Shown here one piece after another: positions 1-6,320 of a DNA stretch of 6,320 bases. Made by a program: the position numbers and the translations under genes. The stretch lies in NCBI GenBank assembly GCA_022703295.1, contig JAKLDX010000069.1, positions 1 through 6,320 on the forward strand, given 5' to 3'. The DNA is from Candidatus Omnitrophota bacterium. GTDB taxonomy: Bacteria > Omnitrophota > Gorgyraeia > 2-01-FULL-45-10. The first letter of the stretch is position 1. Each line of letters starts with the position of its first letter. The notes below the pieces were generated by a model, which had not been told where the DNA came from, made no database searches, and was given only the letters and a program-made list of their open reading frames with translations.

Positions 1-3
1 CGC

Positions 4-729
4 GTGAGGCCGTTAAGCAAAACAGGGAATTATATTTCGACAAGGATCGGCAGGGCGATAGCCGATTACAAGCTTATAGAGGACGGTGACAGGATCCTCG
101 TAGGGGTTTCGGGCGGCAAGGACAGCCTGACGCTCCTTAAGCTGCTCAATGAGCGTAAAAAATGGGCGCCGGTCAGCTATGAGCTTATCGCGATACATAT
201 CGAGACCGATTATGAGCGCGCGACCAGGTCCAGGCGGAACGCTCTTACGAAGTTTTTTAAAGATAACGGCGTTAAATGCTATTTCAGGAAGATAAAGATA
301 CGCAACAGAAAAGGAAAGTTGTCCTGTTTCTGGTGTTCCTGGAACAGGAGGAAGGCGATCTTTCTTGCTGCTGACAAGCTTGGATGCAACAAGGTGGCGC
401 TGGGGCACCACAAGGACGATATAATAGAAACGCTGCTCCTCAATATGTTCTATCACGGCGAATTCGCGGCGATGAACCCGAGGCAGGAATTGTTCGGCGG
501 AAAAATAGTGATAATAAGGCCCCTGTGCCATGTGGAGGAAGGCGCTTTAAGAAAATTTGCGGGTGAATCTGATTTTCCCGTTCAGGTATGCACCTGCCCC
601 AATTCCGATGCATCAAAAAGGCGGCTGATGAAAAATATCATCAAAAGAGTGGAGAGGGATTGCAAATTTGCGAAGACGAATATATTCAGGAGCATCTCGA
701 GAGTAAAAGAAGATTATATTAAAATATAG
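4..729 (+). CDS. ttcA: TtcA-like tRNA 2-thiocytidine(32) synthetase (5' end may lie outside window)
   Basis: This is an N-type ATP pyrophosphatase of the TtcA/TilS superfamily. TtcA is a cytoplasmic enzyme that adenylates cytidine 32 of certain tRNAs and replaces its oxygen with sulfur, using an oxygen-sensitive [4Fe-4S] cluster. Visible motifs are the PP-loop SGGKDS (residues 36-41), a CFWC pair (C108, C111) matching the CxxC cluster ligands of E. coli TtcA, GHHKDD (134-139), the LLLNMFY segment (144-150), an IIRPL motif (170-174) and a C-terminal C196-T-C198-P that probably supplies the third cluster ligand. At 241 residues it is shorter than the roughly 310-residue E. coli protein and lacks its C-terminal tail. 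The GTG at 4 gives an N terminus that aligns well with TtcA (AIADYKLIEDGDRILV), but the frame is open to the window edge, so an upstream start is possible. The next gene follows after 21 nt, suggesting cotranscription. The family is clear; the exact tRNA target is inferred. Confidence 0.87.
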   Translation: MRPLSKTGNYISTRIGRAIADYKLIEDGDRILVGVSGGKDSLTLLKLLNERKKWAPVSYELIAIHIETDYERATRSRRNALTKFFKDNGVKCYFRKIKIRNRKGKLSCFWCSWNRRKAIFLAADKLGCNKVALGHHKDDIIETLLLNMFYHGEFAAMNPRQELFGGKIVIIRPLCHVEEGALRKFAGESDFPVQVCTCPNSDASKRRLMKNIIKRVERDCKFAKTNIFRSISRVKEDYIKI

Positions 730-734
730 TGTTG

Positions 735-745
735 AAAGGGGGTGA
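735..745 (+). promoter_or_regulatory. Strong Shine-Dalgarno for the small basic protein
   Basis: AAAGGGGGTGA lies five bases before the ATG at 751. It is close to the full anti-Shine-Dalgarno complement (AAAGGAGGTGA) with one G for A change. It fixes the start of the 78-residue gene and suggests that gene is well translated. Confidence 0.75.
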
Positions 746-750
746 ACTAA

Positions 751-987
751 ATGGCAGAAAAAGTCGCGAAGGTTGGCATAAAACGTAAAAAAGGTTATCT
801 TTATTACGTTGACAAAAAAGGAAACGTCGTAGAGACCAAAATGGCGAGAGGTAAATCTAAGGGCGGCGGCGGTAAGGTCATCGCGAAACCCGCAGTGAAG
901 AAAGTAAAAGGTTACCTATACTTCATCGATAAGAAGGGTGATGTTTCCAGGGCGAAGATGTTAAGGGGTGGAAAGAAAAGAAAATAA
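751..987 (+). CDS. Small, highly basic protein with two tandem GYLYF-DKKG-V motifs, function unknown
   Basis: This 78-residue protein has no function I can name. It holds two copies of one unit, residues 14-34 and 53-73, with 14 of 21 positions identical. Each runs K-G-Y-L-Y-[YF]-[VI]-D-K-K-G-[ND]-V, then four variable positions, K-M-x-R-G. The units are separated by a Gly/Lys linker with GGGG at 38-41. By my count there are 26 Lys/Arg against 5 Asp/Glu, so it is strongly cationic and could bind nucleic acid or another polyanion, but that is inference. There is no signal peptide or membrane segment. From memory, single-unit proteins with a similar GWLYF-DK-GDVSRAKM core occur as short hypothetical proteins in other bacteria; this was not checked. 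It is probably real: an excellent ribosome site precedes it, two stop codons in a row (TAA TAG, 985-990) end it, the repeat is conserved in protein more than in DNA, and an intrinsic terminator follows. It probably shares a transcript with the ttcA-like gene. Confidence 0.82.
   Translation: MAEKVAKVGIKRKKGYLYYVDKKGNVVETKMARGKSKGGGGKVIAKPAVKKVKGYLYFIDKKGDVSRAKMLRGGKKRK
790..852 (+). repeat. Copy 1 of the 21-residue motif in the small basic protein
   Basis: This stretch encodes residues 14-34, the first GYLYYVDKKGNV unit. Copy 2 begins 117 nt downstream. The two copies differ at many third codon positions but keep the aromatic/DKKG core, which points to an old duplication held under protein-level selection. 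Confidence 0.8.
907..969 (+). repeat. Copy 2 of the 21-residue motif in the small basic protein
   Basis: This stretch encodes residues 53-73, the second unit (GYLYFIDKKGDV, then SRAKM). It is the copy that looks most like the single-unit form I recall from other small hypothetical proteins, so it may be the ancestral half. That polarity is inference. Confidence 0.8.
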
Positions 988-1011
988 TAGCTGCCTCATG
1001 ATGTCTGGAGC

Positions 1012-1060
1012 AAAAATAGAACAAGGGGGATAATCCGTCTCCCTTGTTTTATTTTTATTT
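1012..1060 (+). terminator. Strong rho-independent terminator, possibly bidirectional
   Basis: Bases 1020-1030 (AACAAGGGGGA) pair with 1038-1048 (TCTCCCTTGTT) through one G-U, around a 7-nt loop TAATCCG. The T-rich run TTATTTTTATTT (1049-1060) follows. The A-run at 1012-1016 can extend the stem by pairing with 1052-1056, and on the opposite strand it supplies a U-tract, so the hairpin could stop transcription from either side. It ends the ttcA-like/small-protein unit and lies directly before uvrA. Confidence 0.88.
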
Positions 1061-1072
1061 ATATGTTAATAT
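1044..1072 (+). promoter_or_regulatory. Possible weak sigma-70-type promoter for uvrA
   Basis: TTGTTT (1044-1049) could act as a -35 and TAATAT (1067-1072) as a -10, with a 17-nt spacer. The matches to consensus are only 3/6 and 4/6, in an AT-rich stretch where such matches arise easily. The argument for a promoter here is mostly positional: uvrA must be read from something, and the terminator leaves only 26 nt before its ATG. If this is right, transcription would start within a few bases of the start codon. No LexA-type palindrome is visible. Confidence 0.25.
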
Positions 1073-1082
1073 TACCGCATAT

Positions 1083-3881
1083 ATGGATAAAGATATGATC
1101 ATAATAAAGGGCGCGAAAGAGCATAACCTGAAGGATATCGACCTCGAGATCCCGCGCGGCAAACTTGTAGTTATCACGGGCCTGTCCGGCTCGGGCAAGT
1201 CTTCGCTTGCGTTCGATACGATTTACGCAGAAGGCCAGCGCCGTTACGTAGAAAGCCTCTCAAGCTATGCCAGGCAGTTCCTCGAGCAGCTTCAGAAACC
1301 GGATGTCGAGTATATCGAAGGCCTCTCTCCGGCGATAAGCATAGAACAGAGGACCGCCGGATCCAACCCCCGTTCCACCGTCGGGACACAAACGGAGATC
1401 TATGACTACCTGAGGCTTCTTTTTGCCAGCATCGGTACTCCTCACTGCCCGAAATGTAAAAAACCGATAACGAGACAGACGTCGCAGGAGATCGTGGAAA
1501 GAATCTCTAAAATGCCGGTTGACTCGAAGATCCTTATACTCGCGCCGCTCGTGCGCGGCAGAAAAGGCGAACACAGGGAATTATTCCAGAAGGTCAAGAA
1601 AGACGGGTTTGTCAGGGTCAGGGTTGACGGTAAAGTGCTGGAGCTTGAGAATAAGATAGACCTGGATAAAAATAAGTCCCACACAGTGGAGGCGGTCGTT
1701 GACAGGCTTGTGCTGAAAGGCGATATAAGGAAACGCCTGACGGATTCCGTAGAGACGGCCCTGGAAATCGGCAACGGCCTTGTGATCGTCAGTATAGAGC
1801 ACAGATCGTTAGGTACGGGTAAGGATGTTCTTTTCAGCGAGCGGTACGCATGCGTCGAATGCGGCATAAGCCTCGAAGAGCTCACGCCCAGGATGTTTTC
1901 TTTTAATTCACCTTACGGTGCATGCCCGGTATGCGCCGGCCTGGGCAACAAGATGGAGATAGACGCGGAACTTGTTATCCCGGATAAATCGAAACCCGTG
2001 ATAGATGCCGTTGACGCATGGAGACGCGGCGGCAAAGGGCTATATATTTATTACAGAAGATTGCTGCGTTCACTCGGTGCAAGGCACGGATTCGATGCGC
2101 ATACACCGTTCAGGGACCTTCCCGGGGCCATAAAGAAAATAGTGCTGTACGGCGAGAATGACAGAGACGACTGGAACGCGTTCGAAGGCGTTATCCCGAA
2201 CCTGGAAAGGCGGTTCAGGGAGACGGAAAGCGAATTTGTAAAGACGGAAATAAATAAATATATGTCGGTCCTGCCGTGCCCTGCGTGCGACGGTACGCGG
2301 TTAAAGCCGGAAAGCCTTGCCGTGACAATACGGGGTAAGAACATATCCGAGATCACGGACATGCCCATAAAGAAACTAAGGGATTTCCTGTCGAAACTTG
2401 AGCTTACCGAAACAGAGAAGAAAATAGCACACCAGGTACTGAAAGAGATCGACGCCAGGCTTAAATTCATGGTAAACGTCGGGCTGGATTATCTTACGCT
2501 TGACAGGCGCAGTTCTACGCTCTCAGGCGGCGAGGCGCAACGGATAAGGCTTGCTACGCAGATAGGCTCGGGCCTTGTGGGGGTCATATACATATTGGAC
2601 GAACCAAGTATAGGTCTGCATCAGAGGGATAATTCAAAATTACTCGACACCCTGATCACATTAAGGGATTTAGGCAATACGTTGATAGTGGTTGAGCACG
2701 ACGAGGCCACGATAAGGAAAGCGGATCATATCATAGATCTGGGGCCGGGCGCCGGCGAACACGGCGGCCGGGTCATTGCCAGCGGCAGCCTTAAAGACAT
2801 TTTAAGTTCCGAAGAATCTCTCACCGGGAAATACTTGCGGGGAGACCTGAAGATAGAAGCGCCGTCCGAGAGAAGGCGCGCTGTTTCCGGGAAGGCCCTC
2901 AAGATACTCGGGGCCTGCGAACATAACCTTAAAAATATAGATGTCCGCATACCGCTCGGACTTTTTGTCTGTGTTACCGGCGTATCGGGCTCGGGCAAGA
3001 GCACTCTCGTGGACGATATCATGTACAGGGCCCTTGCGAAGAAATTTTACCGGTCGAGAGAGCTTCCCGGCAAACACAAAAAGATCGAAGGCATGCAGTT
3101 TATCGACAAAGTCATTGTCATAGACCAGTCGCCTATAGGCAGGACGCCGCGTTCAAATCCGGCTACATATACGGGGGTATTCGCACCTATAAGGGACATA
3201 TTCTCGAAACTGCCGGAGGCAAAGATGCGCGGCTACAAACCCGGACGTTTCAGTTTTAACATAAAGGGCGGCCGCTGCGAGGCATGTTCCGGCGACGGCA
3301 TAAAGAAGATAGAGATGCATTTCCTGCCCGATGTCTATGTCCAGTGCGAAGTCTGTAAGGGCAGGAGGTTCAATGCCCAGACGCTCGATGTAAAATATAA
3401 AGGCCGCTCTATAGCTGATGTGCTGGACATGTCCGTCGAAGAAGCGCTTGCGCTGTTCGTGAATGTACCGGCGATAAAGAATAAACTGCAGACATTGTAT
3501 GACGTGGGGCTGGGATATATAAAATTGGGGCAGTCCGCCACCACGCTGTCAGGCGGCGAGGCGCAGAGGATAAAGCTGGCCACGGAACTTTCGAAAACGT
3601 CTACCGGAAAGACGTTCTATATTCTCGACGAACCTACTACGGGGCTGCATTTTGCCGACGTGAGCAAATTGCTTAATGTCCTTCAGGCGCTTGTCGGTCA
3701 GGGAAACACAGTACTGGTCATAGAACATAACCTTGATGTGATAAAGACAGCGGATCATATAATCGACCTTGGCCCGGAGGGCGGAGACGAGGGCGGGGAG
3801 ATCGTTGCGGAAGGATCCCCGGAAGAAGTGATTAAAAACAAGAGTTCGTATACCGGCCAGTATCTAAAGGAAGTATTGTAA
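1083..3881 (+). CDS. uvrA: UvrA, excinuclease ABC subunit A
   Basis: This is the DNA-damage-sensing ABC ATPase of nucleotide excision repair; a UvrA dimer loads UvrB at lesions. The 932 residues from ATG 1083 match the family length (E. coli 940). Both ATPase halves are complete: Walker A GLSGSGKS (33-40), LSGGE signature (480-484) and Walker B ILDEPS (504-509); then GVSGSGKS (633-640), LSGGE (822-826) and ILDEPT (847-852). Zinc-binding pairs appear as C122/C125, C257/C260 with C281/C284, C399/C402, and C732/C735 with C755/C758. The UvrB-binding region lies around 130-245. A longer frame from TTG 1044 exists but starts inside the terminator hairpin. ATG 1083 gives MDKDMIIIKGAKEHNL, resembling E. 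coli MDKIEVRGARTHNL; ATG 1095 is a second option. Neither has a good Shine-Dalgarno. The stop overlaps the next start. All key residues are intact, so it should be functional. Confidence 0.97.
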   Translation: MDKDMIIIKGAKEHNLKDIDLEIPRGKLVVITGLSGSGKSSLAFDTIYAEGQRRYVESLSSYARQFLEQLQKPDVEYIEGLSPAISIEQRTAGSNPRSTVGTQTEIYDYLRLLFASIGTPHCPKCKKPITRQTSQEIVERISKMPVDSKILILAPLVRGRKGEHRELFQKVKKDGFVRVRVDGKVLELENKIDLDKNKSHTVEAVVDRLVLKGDIRKRLTDSVETALEIGNGLVIVSIEHRSLGTGKDVLFSERYACVECGISLEELTPRMFSFNSPYGACPVCAGLGNKMEIDAELVIPDKSKPVIDAVDAWRRGGKGLYIYYRRLLRSLGARHGFDAHTPFRDLPGAIKKIVLYGENDRDDWNAFEGVIPNLERRFRETESEFVKTEINKYMSVLPCPACDGTRLKPESLAVTIRGKNISEITDMPIKKLRDFLSKLELTETEKKIAHQVLKEIDARLKFMVNVGLDYLTLDRRSSTLSGGEAQRIRLATQIGSGLVGVIYILDEPSIGLHQRDNSKLLDTLITLRDLGNTLIVVEHDEATIRKADHIIDLGPGAGEHGGRVIASGSLKDILSSEESLTGKYLRGDLKIEAPSERRRAVSGKALKILGACEHNLKNIDVRIPLGLFVCVTGVSGSGKSTLVDDIMYRALAKKFYRSRELPGKHKKIEGMQFIDKVIVIDQSPIGRTPRSNPATYTGVFAPIRDIFSKLPEAKMRGYKPGRFSFNIKGGRCEACSGDGIKKIEMHFLPDVYVQCEVCKGRRFNAQTLDVKYKGRSIADVLDMSVEEALALFVNVPAIKNKLQTLYDVGLGYIKLGQSATTLSGGEAQRIKLATELSKTSTGKTFYILDEPTTGLHFADVSKLLNVLQALVGQGNTVLVIEHNLDVIKTADHIIDLGPEGGDEGGEIVAEGSPEEVIKNKSSYTGQYLKEVL
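3866..3873 (+). promoter_or_regulatory. Shine-Dalgarno for the TPR protein, inside the end of uvrA
   Basis: AAAGGAAG lies seven bases before ATG 3881, within the last codons of uvrA. With the TAATG overlap it supports both the chosen start and translation coupled to uvrA. Confidence 0.6.
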
Positions 3882-6247
3882 TGAGCTCAGGATCAAGATT
3901 CGTGGGTCAGGGGTCAGGTAAAAAAATAATACTCGCGGTATTTACGATATTTATAGCCGCCAACGTCCTTGCCGTTGAGAACATCGAACAGGCAGATTTC
4001 ATGTTTGCCAAGAAAACTTTTGCCAGCGGTTTTTATGATATAGCACAAGCCAGGCTTGAGAATTTTTTAAAGACCTACCCTCAGACGCCCCATGTTTACG
4101 AAGTTCATCTGATGCTGGGTAGATGCCTGTATAATCAGGGCAGATTGACCCAGTCATTGTATGAATTCGATACCATTATAAATTCTCCCGACGGTAGCGG
4201 ATTTTACGATGAGGCCTTTTACTGGAGCGGCGAAATATACCTTAAAAGCGGCGACTATAAAAAAGCCCTGGAATTTTTTCAGAATGTAATAGACAATTTC
4301 CCGTCCTCAGACCTGATAAGCTACGCGGCTTATTCCAAAGGGTGGGCTTATTATAAGATGGGCTTTTACGATGATGCCGCCAGGGCTTTCAGGGAATGTA
4401 TAACAAGATTTCCTTTTGAGAAAGTGGCGATGGAGTCACAATTCAGGATCGGGGAATGCGAATATCTCATGAAGAAATACGCCGAGGCCGGGAAAGAGCT
4501 GGCGAAATTCATAGAGAAGTTCCCGCTTTCCGAAAAAACAGCCGATGCTTATTACCTTATCGGAGAAACCCTGTTCTTTCAGAAGAAATATGATGAGGCT
4601 ATAGTATATTTTGTTAAGGCGCTATCTATATCTTCGGACGCAAAATGGACGCCGTTGGCTATATTCAGGATAGCTGCCAGCCATTCTAAATTAGGCTTGT
4701 ATGAAAAGAGCCTGGAAGGGTTCAAAAAAGCGTTGGACAGGTCGGATAATGATACGCTTTCCGGAGCGGCGCTTTTAGGGATGGCCCAAGATTATGAAAA
4801 GATGGGCCTGCTGCCGGAAGCAATAAAATCCTGCGATCGGGTCATAGAAAAATATTTCAGGAGTGAGTCAACCCCGGAAGCGTATTACCTGAAGGCCGAT
4901 ATCTTATGCAGATTGGAAAAATACGGCGAAGCCGAAATCGTATGCAAAGAAGGAATCGAAAAATTCCCAAAATCTGACGTGATTGACAAGATGCGCTATA
5001 AGCTAGGTTGGGTATATTATACTCAGGGCCGCCAGGATGAGGCCCTTGTCCAGTTCCTATGGGTTAAAAATTCCGCCGATGCGGATATGGGTGCGCTCGC
5101 CGCTTCAAGAATAGGCGATATATATTTCAATAAAGAGAATTATGCACAGGCGCTTGAGAATTATGATGTGATACTTGATAAATATCAATACGGCCAGTGG
5201 TCGGATTACGCCCAGTTTCAGGTCGGCAACATATTTTTTCTGACGAAGAAATACGACCAGGCCATATTGGCGTACCAGAGCGTACTGGTGAACTTTCCCG
5301 ATACGGCTTTTCTCCGGAAAACATTATTCCGGCTCGGTATGTCATACTTCAAAAGCGGCGACTTTGACCATGCCGCGGTCGAGTTCGGAAAATTGGCAAA
5401 CCGGCCTCCTGCTGATGGCATAGCCGAGGAGTCGAAATTTTATCTCGCCAATTCGTTTTATAACACCAACAGGTATCCGGAGTCGCTGGCCATATTCAAG
5501 GCCCTGGCCTCGGGGGCTTCCGATAAAGATACGCGCATGATGGCAGCCTACCAGGCGGGGTGGTGTTATTATAATATGCGCCAGGACGCGAAAGCGATCG
5601 AGGAATTCACCAGGTTCCTCAAGGATTACGCCGGGTCCGATATGGCGGCCGATGTCAGGTTCTGGTTCGGAGAATATTATCTTTCAAAAGGCATGCGCGA
5701 AAAGGCAAAAGAATATTTCTCTTCTCTGGTGCGTGATTATCCGTCGAGCGGTATCGCTCCGGAAAGCCTTTATAAAATAGCTACGATCGCGGCGGAAGAA
5801 GGCGCCGCTGCCGAAGCCATGACAAAATTCGAAGAGCTCGTATCAAAATACCAGGATTCCGGTTCGGCAAAAGCAGCCTACAAAAAAATGGCAAAACTTA
5901 AAAAGGACGAAAAGGATTTTGATTCCGCAATAATGTATCTGCAGAAAGCGCTGAGCGCTGAAAACAACGAACTGAATTCGCAGATTCAGTATGAGATAGC
6001 TGAATGTTATGAAGGGAAAAATGATCTGTCTAAAGCTGCTGAGGAATATCTGAAGGTGGCAGATGTTTATTCCAGGGGGGTTTTCTGGTCTGTCAGGGCC
6101 AGATTGAAATGCGCTCAGGTTTACGAAAGGCTTGAAAAGTTCGAGGATGCCAGGAAGCTCTATGAAAAACTGGCAACCATGGATATAGAAGAATCCATTC
6201 TTGCGAGAAAACGGCTTAAGTGGATAGAATGGAAGACCGGCAGGTAA
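3881..6247 (+). CDS. Secreted/periplasmic protein made of about twenty TPR-like repeats
   Basis: This 788-residue protein has a Sec signal peptide: K14 and K15, a hydrophobic core at about 16-30 (IILAVFTIFIAANVL), and a likely cleavage after A31 (V-L-A / V-E-N). No lipobox cysteine is seen, so it is probably soluble in the periplasm or peripherally attached. From about residue 41 to 767 it is a near-continuous run of units of about 33-37 residues in the TPR/Sel1-like style: A-x-x-x-x-G-x-x-Y-x-x-x-x-x-Y-x-x-A-x-x-x-F, then a helix ending F-P-x-S. Examples are 110-143, 148-178, 183-215, 442-473 and 589-622. I count about twenty, with units near 258-290 and 640-700 less regular. Such solenoids bind proteins, as in CpoB/YbgF and BamD. 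It overlaps uvrA by one base and lies 22 nt before an ExbB/TolQ-type gene, so a role with an energised envelope complex is likely but inferred. The exact partner is unknown. Confidence 0.9.
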   Translation: MSSGSRFVGQGSGKKIILAVFTIFIAANVLAVENIEQADFMFAKKTFASGFYDIAQARLENFLKTYPQTPHVYEVHLMLGRCLYNQGRLTQSLYEFDTIINSPDGSGFYDEAFYWSGEIYLKSGDYKKALEFFQNVIDNFPSSDLISYAAYSKGWAYYKMGFYDDAARAFRECITRFPFEKVAMESQFRIGECEYLMKKYAEAGKELAKFIEKFPLSEKTADAYYLIGETLFFQKKYDEAIVYFVKALSISSDAKWTPLAIFRIAASHSKLGLYEKSLEGFKKALDRSDNDTLSGAALLGMAQDYEKMGLLPEAIKSCDRVIEKYFRSESTPEAYYLKADILCRLEKYGEAEIVCKEGIEKFPKSDVIDKMRYKLGWVYYTQGRQDEALVQFLWVKNSADADMGALAASRIGDIYFNKENYAQALENYDVILDKYQYGQWSDYAQFQVGNIFFLTKKYDQAILAYQSVLVNFPDTAFLRKTLFRLGMSYFKSGDFDHAAVEFGKLANRPPADGIAEESKFYLANSFYNTNRYPESLAIFKALASGASDKDTRMMAAYQAGWCYYNMRQDAKAIEEFTRFLKDYAGSDMAADVRFWFGEYYLSKGMREKAKEYFSSLVRDYPSSGIAPESLYKIATIAAEEGAAAEAMTKFEELVSKYQDSGSAKAAYKKMAKLKKDEKDFDSAIMYLQKALSAENNELNSQIQYEIAECYEGKNDLSKAAEEYLKVADVYSRGVFWSVRARLKCAQVYERLEKFEDARKLYEKLATMDIEESILARKRLKWIEWKTGR

Positions 6248-6257
6248 CGTATATTAC

Positions 6258-6264
6258 GAGGAGG
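6258..6264 (+). promoter_or_regulatory. Strong Shine-Dalgarno for the ExbB/TolQ-like gene
   Basis: GAGGAGG lies five bases before ATG 6270. Another ATG at 6266 is only one base from this site and reads into a different, unrecognisable frame, so this site selects 6270. Confidence 0.75.
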
Positions 6265-6269
6265 CATGT

Positions 6270-6320
6270 ATGTGGAGTCTGATTCAAAAAGGCGGGCCTA
6301 TGATGTACCTTATAATATTA
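6270..6320 (+). CDS. Start of an ExbB/TolQ/MotA-family proton-channel protein (truncated by window end)
   Basis: Only 17 codons are present: MWSLIQKGGPMMYLIIL. The pattern M-W-x-L-I-x-K-G-G-P-x-M followed by a hydrophobic run is characteristic of the N terminus of ExbB/TolQ-type inner-membrane proteins, just before the first transmembrane helix. These form the stator/proton channel with ExbD/TolR and energise TonB- or Tol-Pal-type systems. Which of these it serves cannot be told from so little. It follows the secreted TPR protein by 22 nt with a strong ribosome site, consistent with one operon; exbD/tolR and tonB/tolB-like genes would be expected to the right. Confidence 0.68.
   Translation, partial: MWSLIQKGGPMMYLIIL

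Noticed and set aside
13..531. 172-codon open frame on the minus strand opposite the ttcA-like gene
   Set aside because: The + strand gene is unmistakable from its motifs. The antisense product has no recognisable domain, and long antisense frames arise easily opposite real genes.
1044..1082. TTG-initiated 13-residue N-terminal extension of UvrA (MFYFYLYVNITAY)
   Set aside because: It starts inside the terminator stem, has no ribosome site, and is absent from known UvrA N termini, which begin just before the K-G-A-x-x-H-N-L motif.
988..1082. LexA/SOS box upstream of uvrA
   Set aside because: No CTGT-N8-ACAG or GAAC-N4-GTTC-like palindrome is visible. The only inverted repeat is the terminator.
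1442..1885. 147-codon minus-strand frame opposite uvrA, with others at 2051-2470 and 2726-3022
   Set aside because: All are Ser/Leu/Arg-rich mirror frames of a conserved gene, with no plausible start site or family resemblance.
3881..6247. Tandem DNA repeats within the TPR gene
   Set aside because: The periodicity is only at the protein level. The units are strongly diverged in DNA, so this is an ancient solenoid and not a recent or unstable tandem array.
6266..6320. Alternative ATG at 6266 for the last gene
   Set aside because: It is one base from the Shine-Dalgarno, too close for initiation, and gives MYVESDSKRRAYD, which resembles nothing, whereas the 6270 frame gives a clear ExbB/TolQ-type N terminus.
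1..6320. A new defence, toxin-antitoxin, CRISPR or mobile system
   Set aside because: No transposase, integrase, nuclease-toxin, CRISPR repeat spacing, terminal inverted repeats or tRNA-like cloverleaf was seen. Base and codon use look uniform across the genes.

Overview
The window is gene-dense bacterial chromosome read entirely on the + strand: four genes plus the first 17 codons of a fifth. No mobile element, CRISPR array, tRNA or rRNA is visible. The best guess at the source is an uncultured Gram-negative-type bacterium, possibly a Candidatus Omnitrophota/PVC-like lineage. The clues are frequent ATA (Ile) and AGG (Arg) codons in a mid-GC sequence, a secreted TPR protein next to an ExbB/TolQ-type gene (which implies an outer membrane), and a small Lys-rich 'GYLYF-DK-GDV' protein. 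This assignment comes from memory of gene style, not from a search, and is tentative.

Left block (1-1056): a TtcA-like tRNA 2-thiocytidine synthetase whose reading frame is open at the left edge is followed after 21 nt by a 78-residue, very basic protein made of two copies of one motif. A strong intrinsic terminator, possibly bidirectional, closes this unit.

Right block (1083-6320): uvrA, encoding the damage-recognition ATPase of nucleotide excision repair, starts only about 26 nt after the terminator hairpin and has no convincing Shine-Dalgarno sequence. Its stop codon overlaps the start of a secreted protein of 788 residues built almost entirely of about twenty TPR-like repeats (TAATG junction). 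After 22 nt and a strong GAGGAGG site, an ExbB/TolQ/MotA-family proton-channel gene begins and runs off the right edge. The TPR protein and the channel protein probably belong to a Tol-Pal- or ExbBD-like energised envelope system. uvrA shares the apparent transcript but has no obvious functional link to it.

The genes are mostly recognisable housekeeping functions. The least explained items are the two-repeat basic small protein, the possibly leaderless uvrA, and the repair/envelope gene pairing. I do not see a clear new defence or mobile system here.
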